Positions 32,451 to 40,050 of a stretch of DNA of 64,000 nt are shown piece by piece. The translations under genes were made by a program, and so were the position numbers. Within the stretch, counting starts at the first letter, position 1, and each line of letters opens with the position of its first letter. This DNA comes from Paraburkholderia solitsugae (GTDB lineage: Bacteria > Pseudomonadota > Gammaproteobacteria > Burkholderiales > Burkholderiaceae), in contig NZ_WOEY01000065.1 of assembly GCF_013177695.1 (NCBI RefSeq), positions 124,001-188,000 on the forward strand. The letters run 5' to 3'. The notes below the pieces were generated by a model. The model was not told where the DNA came from and made no database searches. It saw only the letters and a list, made by a program, of their open reading frames with translations.

Positions 32451-33308
32451 TCATTTCACCCAGCTATCCACACGATCCCCATGCGCGGCGATCCACGCAT
32501 CGGCAGCCGCAGTCGGCTTCTCGCCGCTTTGCGTCGCCAGCATCACGCTGTCGATCTCGCCCGGCTTCCATTGAAACTTCTTGAGGAATGCGACCACCGG
32601 CGGCGCCTTGGTCTCCAGTTCAGGATTCACGACGCTATCCACGTGCTCCGCTTCGCCGAACACCTTCTTCGGATCGTCGAGGAATTTCAGCTTGTACTTC
32701 GCGAACATCCAGTGCGGCTTCCAACCGGTCACGATGATCGGCTTGCTCGCCGCTTCCGAACGCGCCAGTTCCGCAGTCATTGCACTGCCCGAACTCGGCA
32801 TCAGCTGATAGTCGAGCCCGTATGCCTTGATCGCTTCGCTGGCTTTCTGCATCACGCCCGCTCCGGCATCGATACCGACGATACGCGAGCCGAATTCCGT
32901 CTTCTTCGCTTCCAGATCGCCGACGCTCTTCACGTCAGCATTGTCCGGCACGATCAGGCCGATCTTCGCATCGTTGAAGTTGGGGCCCAGGTCGACGACC
33001 TTGTCCTTGAAGTTGTTCCAGTAGGCGCCATGCGTGACCGGCAACCAGGCGGACAGCGTCGCGTCGAGGTCGCCGCGCGCCACGCCTTGCCACATCACCC
33101 CGGCTGCGACCGGCACCAGTTGCACCTGATAGCCCAAGCGCTTTTCGATCACGCGTGCAGCGACGTTGGAGGTCGCGACGCTGTCATCCCAACCTTCCAC
33201 GTAGCCAATCTTGATGGTCGGCTTGGTATCGGCCGACACAGTCACGCTGCTTGCCGCCAGCGCCGCACTCAAAGCGCTCAACACGAATATCTTGCTGATC
33301 AGTCTCAT
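32451..33308 (-). CDS. glycine betaine/carnitine-type ABC substrate-binding protein
   Basis: A 285-residue periplasmic binding protein of the OpuAC family, close in pattern to CaiX/OsmX-type proteins. The signal peptide ends near SVTVSA-DTKP. Ligand-contact segments with aromatic residues are YVEGWDDSVA, LSAWLPVTHGAYW and IVTGWKPHWMFAKY. GGGAG precedes the ATG. It is the last gene of the minus-strand betaine run, 133 bases after gbcB. It probably feeds betaine or carnitine into a shared permease encoded elsewhere. The exact ligand is not certain. Confidence 0.88.
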   Translation of the reverse strand: MRLISKIFVLSALSAALAASSVTVSADTKPTIKIGYVEGWDDSVATSNVAARVIEKRLGYQVQLVPVAAGVMWQGVARGDLDATLSAWLPVTHGAYWNNFKDKVVDLGPNFNDAKIGLIVPDNADVKSVGDLEAKKTEFGSRIVGIDAGAGVMQKASEAIKAYGLDYQLMPSSGSAMTAELARSEAASKPIIVTGWKPHWMFAKYKLKFLDDPKKVFGEAEHVDSVVNPELETKAPPVVAFLKKFQWKPGEIDSVMLATQSGEKPTAAADAWIAAHGDRVDSWVK

Positions 33309-33441
33309 CGCCGTTCTCCCGTTCGCCGTCTAACTACCCATTGAGCATTTAGAATCACCAGCCAGAATTGCCGGGTAGCGTTGTTTTCCGACATCCAGTT
33401 GTCCGCAGGCGACCTCGACCTCGCGCCTCACCGTTCTCGTC

Positions 33442-34716
33442 TTACTTATCAACCACGAGATCGCTCAACGGCTTGCTGCAACACAGCAGCACCATGCCCT
33501 GATCGATTTCCCGCTGCCGGATTCCGCCGGCGTGTTTCATTGCGACCTCGCCGGACACCAGCTTCACCTTGCAGGTGCCGCACATGCCCTGCGTGCACGA
33601 GGCAGCGAGCCGCACGCCGGCCTTCTTCGCGGCGTCCAGTACATGCTGGCCGCTGCCGCATTCGATCTCACGATTGCTCTTCGCGAAGCTCACCTTGAAC
33701 TTCGTTTCAGTCTCGACCGGGACCTGTGCGGGGATGAACCCAGCCGCCTGTTCGCGCGCTTCGGCAAAGCTTTCCGCATTGGCTGTGGGTGCTTGCAACG
33801 CATCGGCGACATGCGCGGTGGTCAATTGTGCGGCCACCTCGCTGATCGTCTCGAACGAGAAGCTTTCCTCGTGATAATGGCTGCGATCAAAACCGCCTTC
33901 ATCCAGCAGATGACGCACTGCCTGCATGTAGGGCGCGGGACCGCAGGTGAAAATCTCGCGATCCAGAAAATCCGGCGCGATGAGTTTAAGCAACGGCAAG
34001 GTCAGAAACCCGGTGACGCCGGGCCAATTGGTCCGCGCACCCAGCCGTTCGCAGACGAACGCTGTGCGGAAATTGGCCTGATTTGACGCAATCAGATCGA
34101 GTTCGCGAGCGAAGATGATGTCGTCCGGCGTGCGGGCGCTGTGCACGAACACGATGTCGCTATCCTCACCGAGCTCATGATGCGCGCGGCTCATCGACAT
34201 CAGCGGTGTAACGCCCGAACCGGCCGACAAAAACAGAAACTTACGCGCCGGATGCCGTGCACAGGTGAACTCGCCGGACGGCCCCAGCACACGAACCTGT
34301 GTACCCGCGTGCAGATTGTCGTGCAGCCAGTTCGACACCTTGCCGCCCGGCACACGCTTCACGGTGATGGAGATCGTATGCGGACGCGTGGGCGGCGACG
34401 AGATCGTGTAGCAGCGATTCACCGCTTCGCCGTCGATCTCCAACTCCAGCGTAATGAACTGCCCCGGCTCGAACACGAACGCCCGCTCGGAGGGCGCGCG
34501 AAAGAAAAAGCTCTTGACGTCATGGGTTTCCTGGCGAACCTGGCAGCACACCAGCGTGTCGTCGGTGTCGCTGTTCCAGCGCGCCGGCAACGTCTCCCAG
34601 AACCGGGCCTGCGTGACTCGGCTTAAAGTCGCACGGCTTGGCGTCTCGCGGCTTGAAGTCTCGTGGTTTGGTACCGGCTCCGGACTCAGCTGAAACGTCG
34701 CCTGATCGCGCATCAT
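33442..34716 (-). CDS. gbcB: glycine betaine demethylase reductase subunit
   Basis: A 424-residue electron-transfer protein that supplies GbcA with electrons from NAD(P)H. Residues about 1-40 are an unusual low-complexity leader. A ferredoxin-NADP reductase fold follows: flavin motif RCYTISSPP, NAD segment FLSAGSGVTPLMSM, CGPAPYM. The C-terminus is a plant-type 2Fe-2S ferredoxin domain with Cys374, Cys379, Cys382 and a final Cys at 412/413. The start is MM at 34716 after GGGAGAAAATA. It follows gbcA by 33 bases in the same operon, whereas in Pseudomonas the two genes are divergent. Confidence 0.93.
   Translation of the reverse strand: MMRDQATFQLSPEPVPNHETSSRETPSRATLSRVTQARFWETLPARWNSDTDDTLVCCQVRQETHDVKSFFFRAPSERAFVFEPGQFITLELEIDGEAVNRCYTISSPPTRPHTISITVKRVPGGKVSNWLHDNLHAGTQVRVLGPSGEFTCARHPARKFLFLSAGSGVTPLMSMSRAHHELGEDSDIVFVHSARTPDDIIFARELDLIASNQANFRTAFVCERLGARTNWPGVTGFLTLPLLKLIAPDFLDREIFTCGPAPYMQAVRHLLDEGGFDRSHYHEESFSFETISEVAAQLTTAHVADALQAPTANAESFAEAREQAAGFIPAQVPVETETKFKVSFAKSNREIECGSGQHVLDAAKKAGVRLAASCTQGMCGTCKVKLVSGEVAMKHAGGIRQREIDQGMVLLCCSKPLSDLVVDK
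34603..34677. repeat. 15-bp tandem repeat inside gbcB leader
   Basis: About four to five degenerate 15-base units run in frame. The best conserved cores are CGGCTTAAAGTC, CGGCTTGGCGTC and CGGCTTGAAGTC. They encode the pentapeptides ETSSR, ETPSR, ATLSR and VTQAR at GbcB residues 19-38, before the catalytic fold. Confidence 0.8.
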
Positions 34717-34749
34717 TATTTTCTCCCGCTCCTGGTTGCGGTATCGCGC

Positions 34750-36060
34750 TCAGCGCATGAAAGACACGACTTTTTCGCCGTGCGAAACCGGCGCATCGCC
34801 GGCATCATGGGTTTGGGGCGCATTGCTGTAATCCGCAATACGGCCGATGTACCACTCGCAGAACTTCTCGACAAGACCTTCGGTGAACGGTGAGTACGGG
34901 CCCGGTTCGTAGGCACTGCTGGTCGCGCCACGTTGCGAGTACTCGACGAGCGCGCGGTCCTGGTCATTGGTCGCGCGCCACACGGCCGTGAGATTGTTCA
35001 CGTCGTAGTCGATGCCTTCGCGTGCATCCTTGTGGACGAGCCACTTGGTGCGCACCAGCGTTTTGCCTGCCGACAACGGGATCACCGAAAAGCTGACGAT
35101 ATGGTCGCTCATGAAGTGATGCCACGAATTCGGCTGCGTCCAGAACGAGAGGCCGCCGAGATCAGCCTGTTCGAAACCGCCGAGCAGTTTCTTCGATGCC
35201 ACCTTCGCGTCCATGGTCTGCGATTCGCCGTCGCGATCGAGCGGCAGGCGTTGCGTGCGGAAACCCGTGACCAGATCGGCGAGGCGGTCGATTTCCGCCG
35301 ACGGCAGGTTCATCGCCTCCCATTGCGCGGTACGGCGCGCCACGGTCTCTTCGAACGCGGCCATACCCTCTTCGTTGGCGGGCGTGCGTTGATAGCCAAA
35401 CCCGTATTCGTAAAGCGAAATCGTCAGCTCCGGATGGTTCGCGACGCAGTGATAGCACTCGCGATTGTTCTCCATCGTGAGCTTCCAGTTGCCCTCTTCG
35501 ATGATATCGATCGACGCCGCGACCTTGCAGCCGGCGAGATCATGCGGCAACAGATAGGGTTCCATCGCGGCGCGCATCACGGCGAAATCGGCGGGCGGTT
35601 CGTCCGCGAGACAGATGAAGATCAGGCCGGCGAGATTCTCGAGGTGTACCGCTTTCAGGCTGTGCTTGCAGCGGTCGAACTGGTCGCCCATATGTTCGGC
35701 GAACATCAGATCGCCGTTCAGGTTGTAGGTCCAACTGTGGTACGGGCACACGATATTGCCGAGCGAACCTTTGTCCGTATTGCACAAACGCGCGCCACGA
35801 TGGCGGCAAACGTTATGGAACGCCCGCACCTGCATGTCGTCGTCGCGCACGATCAGGATCGAATCGTTGCCGATTTCCACGGTGATGTAGTCGCCCGGCT
35901 CCGGCACATCCGGTTCCACCGCGACCTGAATCCAGTGCTTGCGGAAAATCGCCTCCATGTCGAGCGCGAAAATATCGTCGCCCGTATAAAACGGCGCTTC
36001 CAGCGTGTGATTCTTTTTGCGGCGTTCGACCATTGTGCGAACGTCTGCCGAAACTTTCAT
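34750..36060 (-). CDS. gbcA: glycine betaine demethylase, Rieske oxygenase subunit
   Basis: A 436-residue Rieske non-haem iron oxygenase that demethylates glycine betaine to dimethylglycine, releasing formaldehyde. The Rieske 2Fe-2S ligands are Cys85-x-His87 (NVCRHRGARL) and Cys105-x2-His108 (CPYHSW). Mononuclear iron ligands include His204 and His209 in ECYHCVANHPE. GGAG precedes the ATG. It pairs with GbcB just downstream. It lies 73 bases after the flavoprotein subunit gene, making it part of a nine-gene minus-strand run from glyA to gbcB. Confidence 0.95.
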   Translation of the reverse strand: MKVSADVRTMVERRKKNHTLEAPFYTGDDIFALDMEAIFRKHWIQVAVEPDVPEPGDYITVEIGNDSILIVRDDDMQVRAFHNVCRHRGARLCNTDKGSLGNIVCPYHSWTYNLNGDLMFAEHMGDQFDRCKHSLKAVHLENLAGLIFICLADEPPADFAVMRAAMEPYLLPHDLAGCKVAASIDIIEEGNWKLTMENNRECYHCVANHPELTISLYEYGFGYQRTPANEEGMAAFEETVARRTAQWEAMNLPSAEIDRLADLVTGFRTQRLPLDRDGESQTMDAKVASKKLLGGFEQADLGGLSFWTQPNSWHHFMSDHIVSFSVIPLSAGKTLVRTKWLVHKDAREGIDYDVNNLTAVWRATNDQDRALVEYSQRGATSSAYEPGPYSPFTEGLVEKFCEWYIGRIADYSNAPQTHDAGDAPVSHGEKVVSFMR

Positions 36061-36133
36061 GGTGTGCTCCGTTGCATGTCACGTCTGGCGCTGCGCCAGG
36101 CCCTCCTGGTCGCATGCTGGCCCGAACCGGAAA

Positions 36134-36955
36134 TCAGTAATCCACGAGTTGATGCTCGCGCAAATACGCAAGGATCACTTGTGCTTTTTCGACGGAACTC
36201 CCTTCAATTACGACGCTGCCGCCGCGGCTTTCGGTCGTCGTCGCCGAGAGCATGCGGGCATGGCCCGAGCGCTTTTCGGCGGCGGCGAGGCGCACCGGTT
36301 TGGCGGTCGCTAGACGGGTCGTCCAGGCGAGGTCGTCGGAGTTGGCGGCATCCGGGCTTCGGGCGTCCGGGCTTCCGGCATCCGGGTTTCCGGACGCTCC
36401 AGTCGCGACCGGACGGATCGTGCCTTCGCGCAGCCTTGCATAGGCGTAGCTCGGCGCCGTGTTGGCCATCGGGTGCACCGCTATCACAGCGGGCAACCGT
36501 ACTTCGACGCGGCGGCGCAAGCCCTTGGGCATGAATTGCCGGACCTCGGCGCAGCCGTCGCGGAGCGTCAGATCGACCGCGGCGCCGACCAGCGGCATGT
36601 CCAGCGCGTTGGCAACGGAATACGGCAGCATGCCGCTATCGAATGCGCCTTCGGCGCGGGTCCCGGTCAATACAAGGTCGTAACCGCGCAGACGTGCGGC
36701 GAGCGGCGCTATCGCATCACCTTTGAATTCAGGCGTTGCAGCCACTTCCAGCACCTCGACAGTGCGCGCACCAAGCGCGAGATACTCCTTCAGCGCCGGG
36801 TTCGACGGATCACCCGCGTGCAGCACGTCGAGCGTCGCACCATGCGTTTTGGCGAGCGAGAGCGCGATCGTCAGCGCGGCGGCATCATTGCGGCTATAAC
36901 GCGCGGTGCCGCTGACCGGGTGCCGCCCCACGGAAACCAGTACGGCGATTTTCAT
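36134..36955 (-). CDS. etfB: electron transfer flavoprotein beta-type subunit (dimethylglycine pathway)
   Basis: A 273-residue EtfB-family protein. The start MKIAVLVSVGRHPVSGTARY overlaps the stop of the alpha subunit gene by 4 bases (ATGA). The AMP-binding-domain features LTGTRAEGAFDSGMLPYSVA and the recognition-like region are present. In Pseudomonas the matching pair next to dgcAB carries electrons from dimethylglycine demethylation. Residues 190-204 form a Pro-Asp-Ala-rich linker (NPDAG, SPDAR, SPDAA), encoded by three tandem 15-base units at 36347-36391. The linker is probably flexible. The gene belongs to the same operon as etfA and dgcB. Confidence 0.9.
   Translation of the reverse strand: MKIAVLVSVGRHPVSGTARYSRNDAAALTIALSLAKTHGATLDVLHAGDPSNPALKEYLALGARTVEVLEVAATPEFKGDAIAPLAARLRGYDLVLTGTRAEGAFDSGMLPYSVANALDMPLVGAAVDLTLRDGCAEVRQFMPKGLRRRVEVRLPAVIAVHPMANTAPSYAYARLREGTIRPVATGASGNPDAGSPDARSPDAANSDDLAWTTRLATAKPVRLAAAEKRSGHARMLSATTTESRGGSVVIEGSSVEKAQVILAYLREHQLVDY
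36347..36391. repeat. three tandem 15-bp units inside etfB
   Basis: GGCATCCGGGCTTCG, GGCGTCCGGGCTTCC and GGCATCCGGGTTTCC follow head to tail and differ at only one to three positions. Being multiples of three, they preserve the frame and add a Pro-Asp-Ala linker to the protein. Confidence 0.9.
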
Positions 36956-38130
36956 GCAAGCGCTCCTTCCGCAACAGCCGTTGAATTCAATAGCGCAGCA
37001 CCGGTGCCGCGTGCCGTGCGCGCAGCCGCCGCGGCTTCGTTCAGCGCCGCGATGGTTTCCTGCGCGTCGGCGATAACGGTCAAATTGGCGCGTTTGGCAA
37101 TTGGCGCACTGGCGTCGAGATTCACGGCGATCACGTGCCGGCAATCCTTGATGCCCTGCAGATGCTGAACCGCGCCTGAGATACCGAACGCGATATACAC
37201 GCTCGCTTCGACGGTTTTGCCGGTGGCGCCAATCTGCTTGTCGCGCGTGAACTTACCGTCGTCCACGGCAACGCGGCTTGCGCCAATCGCGGCACCTAAC
37301 GTGGCCGCAAGACGCTCGAACGAAGGGACGTCGCTGACGCCGTTGCCCGCCGAGACAATGAAATCCGCCTCTTCGAGCGCAAGCTGGGCAGCGTCGATCT
37401 CCTCGATGCCAAGATCGCGCACGACGCCTTCAGACGAAGCCGCTTCGCGATCGAAGCGCCACACGACCCGCTCACCCGCACCCACGAACGGCAACTTCGG
37501 ATCGACCGCATTTGGCGCAAGCAAAACGACCTCAGGCAGTGAGCGCGTGGCGAATGCCGTATTCGTCTGGATATAAACCGCGACATGTGCCGCGTCGATT
37601 TCGACGACATGCGTCGCGACGCTCGCGTTAGCGGCTGCCGCATAACGGCGGCCAAGGTCGCCGTCGCCGGTGGCGTTGTCAGGCAGGAAAATGTGCGCCG
37701 GCGCATAGGCCGCGACGCACGCGGCCAGTGCATTCAATTCGTTCAGAGGCGCGAAAACACGACGGTCGAACATCGGCAACTCGATCAGCTTGTCGGCGCC
37801 GAGCGCGGCGGCATCGCCGGTGAACTCCCCGAATACAAGCAGGACGACTTCGGTTGTCGCGTTCGAGATTAATGCAGCGGCGGCCAGAGTCTGGCGAGCA
37901 TGATCATCCAGCGCGCCGCGGTCCGCGTGTGCGGCCACCAACAGCACACGCTGCGGCGCGGCCGTCGTGCGGCGCGGTTTCGCGTGCTCGCGATGCGCCG
38001 ACGCCGTCGAGCCGTGTGCCGCGAATTCCATCGCGCCGGCCAGGCCCGTCATGCCGAGCGTGATGCGCTTGAGCCCGTCCGCCGTGATCGTGAACGGCCG
38101 GCGCGGATCGATTCTTTTGAGCGTGTTCAT
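36952..38130 (-). CDS. etfA: electron transfer flavoprotein alpha-type subunit (dimethylglycine pathway)
   Basis: A 392-residue EtfA-family protein starting at MNTLKRIDPRRPFTITADGL. The first half is the Rossmann-like domain I. The C-terminal FAD domain shows GAAIGASRVAVDDGKFT, QIGATGKTV, YIAFGISGAVQHLQGI and the final helix region KRANLTVIADAQETI. It forms a heterodimer with the following subunit and should take electrons from DgcAB to the respiratory chain. The N-terminus is longer than in housekeeping EtfA, as in the Pseudomonas betaine cluster. It lies 4 bases after dgcB. Confidence 0.93.
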   Translation of the reverse strand: MNTLKRIDPRRPFTITADGLKRITLGMTGLAGAMEFAAHGSTASAHREHAKPRRTTAAPQRVLLVAAHADRGALDDHARQTLAAAALISNATTEVVLLVFGEFTGDAAALGADKLIELPMFDRRVFAPLNELNALAACVAAYAPAHIFLPDNATGDGDLGRRYAAAANASVATHVVEIDAAHVAVYIQTNTAFATRSLPEVVLLAPNAVDPKLPFVGAGERVVWRFDREAASSEGVVRDLGIEEIDAAQLALEEADFIVSAGNGVSDVPSFERLAATLGAAIGASRVAVDDGKFTRDKQIGATGKTVEASVYIAFGISGAVQHLQGIKDCRHVIAVNLDASAPIAKRANLTVIADAQETIAALNEAAAAARTARGTGAALLNSTAVAEGALA

Positions 38131-38134
38131 CGCG

Positions 38135-40048
38135 TTACTCCAGCGCCGCTGCGACCAGTTCGGCGACGTCCAGCACTTCCGGGCGCGGGCCGACCACGCC
38201 TTCGAGCATCGCCGTGCAATTCGGGCAGCCCACCGCGACGATCTCGGCACCGATGCTGCGGGCGTCGTCGATACGGATGTCCGGAATGCGTTTTTTGCCA
38301 GGAATATCGGTCAACGGTGCACCTCCGCCGCCTCCGCAGCAACGCCCGCGCATCCCGTTGCGTTCCATCTCGACCACCTTGATGCCGATGGTTTTCAGCA
38401 AACGGCGCGGCGCTTCCGTTTCCCCGTTATAGCGGCCCAAATAGCACGGGTCGTGATACGTGATCTTGCGGTCGGCGAACGCGGCGACTGCCTTCGGCGC
38501 CAGCTTGCTGCTCGAGACCAGTTCTTCGATCAGCGCAGTGTGATGCTGCACCTCATAGAAACCGCCGAGCGCGCGATACTCGTTGCGCAGGCTGTGCATC
38601 ACGTGTGGATCGGCGGTCACGATCTTGCGGAACGTGTACTGCGATAGCGTGCCGATCAGCCGTTGCGCGAGTTGCTGGAAGGTCGCCTCGTCGCCGAGAC
38701 GCCGAGCCGTATCGCCGGTATCGGTTTCGACGCCACCCAGCACCGCATAGTCGATCCCCGCCCGATTCAGCACCTTGATCAGCGCACGCAGCGTGCGCTG
38801 ATAGCGCATGTCGAACGCGCCTTCGCCGGCGATCAACAGCACATCCACCGGACGTCCCGGTTGCGCGACCTGCACTTGCAGATCGACAGCCCAGTCGTAA
38901 CGCGCACCGATGTCATAACCGTTCGAACTGCCGGTTTCGCGCAGATTCGCGAGCGTGATCGGGCCTTTGCCCGGTACCTTGCCTTCAACCAACGTCTGGT
39001 TGCGGCGCATATCCACGATCGCGTCGACGTGTTCGATCAACATCGGGCATTCCTGCACGCAAGCGCGGCAAGTGGTGCAGGACCACAGCGTGTCCGCTTC
39101 GATCAGGCTCGACACGAGCGGCTTGCCCGGCGCACCGCCGTGCTTGCCGACCGGGATGCCCGGCGTCGGGCTGCCGGCATAAGCCTCATCCGTGCCACCG
39201 ACCATGCCCGTGACAAGATCCTGAATCAGCTTCTTCGGATTGAGCGGCTGCCCTGCGGCAAATGCGGGACACGCCGCTTCGCACTTGCCGCATTGCACGC
39301 AGGCGTCGAAGCTCAGCAACTGGTTCCAGCGAAACTCGACCGGCTTGCCGACGCCATATTCCTTCGCGTCGAGCAGCGGCGCCTTCAACGCAGTCGGCGG
39401 GACGACATCGTTGTCGTTACGCTCGGCAAAGCGCTCCTGACGCGGATGAAACGCGAGGTGCAGCAGACCGGCAAGCGCATGCTTCATCGGACCGCCGCGT
39501 GCAGCACCGAACGTCATCGTGAACGCGCCCACCGCGATCAGCAGGGCGACGATGATGGCCAGCGCACCCGACATCGCCGCGGCCGGCAGCGCAATGAACA
39601 GCGCCAAACCGAGCGCGAACGACCCAAGCAGGAGCGGCAGATGATCCCACGGCCCACGCGAGAGCCGTGCCGGCACGGCCTTCGCACCATGCCGCCGACG
39701 CCAGACAAACACCGCGCCGACCAGCATCACCAGCGCTGCCAGAAAGATCAGTTTGTCAAGCCACGGCGAGTAGATGGCGAGACCGTAGTTGACGAACACC
39801 AGCGCCATCGCGAGGATCGCGCCACCCGCCGTCGCCACATGCGTCTTCGCGATGTACGGGTCACGCGCGACCACATGGTGCAAGTCGACGAAATAGCGCT
39901 TCGGGATCGCCAGCAGATTGGTCCAGCCGTACGCGCCCGCAGCCGTGGCGCGGCCCTCGCGCCAGTACGCAGCGCGTTTGGCGAGCGCGAACGCGAGGCC
40001 CGCCACCGACAACCACAGCAGGACGGTGATGACAAACACGGGGCTCAT
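38135..40048 (-). CDS. dgcB: dimethylglycine demethylase subunit, membrane iron-sulfur protein
   Basis: A 637-residue membrane iron-sulfur protein. Residues about 1-200 contain several transmembrane helices (VFVITVLLWLSVAGLAFALA at the start, LPLLLGSFALGLALFIALPA later). Two 4Fe-4S clusters are seen in CVQCGKCEAACPAF and CTTCRACVQECPML, and the C-terminal heterodisulfide-reductase-type CCG region includes HDPCYLGRYN and GRCCGGGGGAP. It carries electrons from DgcA. The start at 40048, 2 bases after the dgcA stop, is preferred to an ATG at 40066 that overlaps dgcA. Confidence 0.93.
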   Translation of the reverse strand: MSPVFVITVLLWLSVAGLAFALAKRAAYWREGRATAAGAYGWTNLLAIPKRYFVDLHHVVARDPYIAKTHVATAGGAILAMALVFVNYGLAIYSPWLDKLIFLAALVMLVGAVFVWRRRHGAKAVPARLSRGPWDHLPLLLGSFALGLALFIALPAAAMSGALAIIVALLIAVGAFTMTFGAARGGPMKHALAGLLHLAFHPRQERFAERNDNDVVPPTALKAPLLDAKEYGVGKPVEFRWNQLLSFDACVQCGKCEAACPAFAAGQPLNPKKLIQDLVTGMVGGTDEAYAGSPTPGIPVGKHGGAPGKPLVSSLIEADTLWSCTTCRACVQECPMLIEHVDAIVDMRRNQTLVEGKVPGKGPITLANLRETGSSNGYDIGARYDWAVDLQVQVAQPGRPVDVLLIAGEGAFDMRYQRTLRALIKVLNRAGIDYAVLGGVETDTGDTARRLGDEATFQQLAQRLIGTLSQYTFRKIVTADPHVMHSLRNEYRALGGFYEVQHHTALIEELVSSSKLAPKAVAAFADRKITYHDPCYLGRYNGETEAPRRLLKTIGIKVVEMERNGMRGRCCGGGGGAPLTDIPGKKRIPDIRIDDARSIGAEIVAVGCPNCTAMLEGVVGPRPEVLDVAELVAAALE

Positions 40049-40050
40049 CG

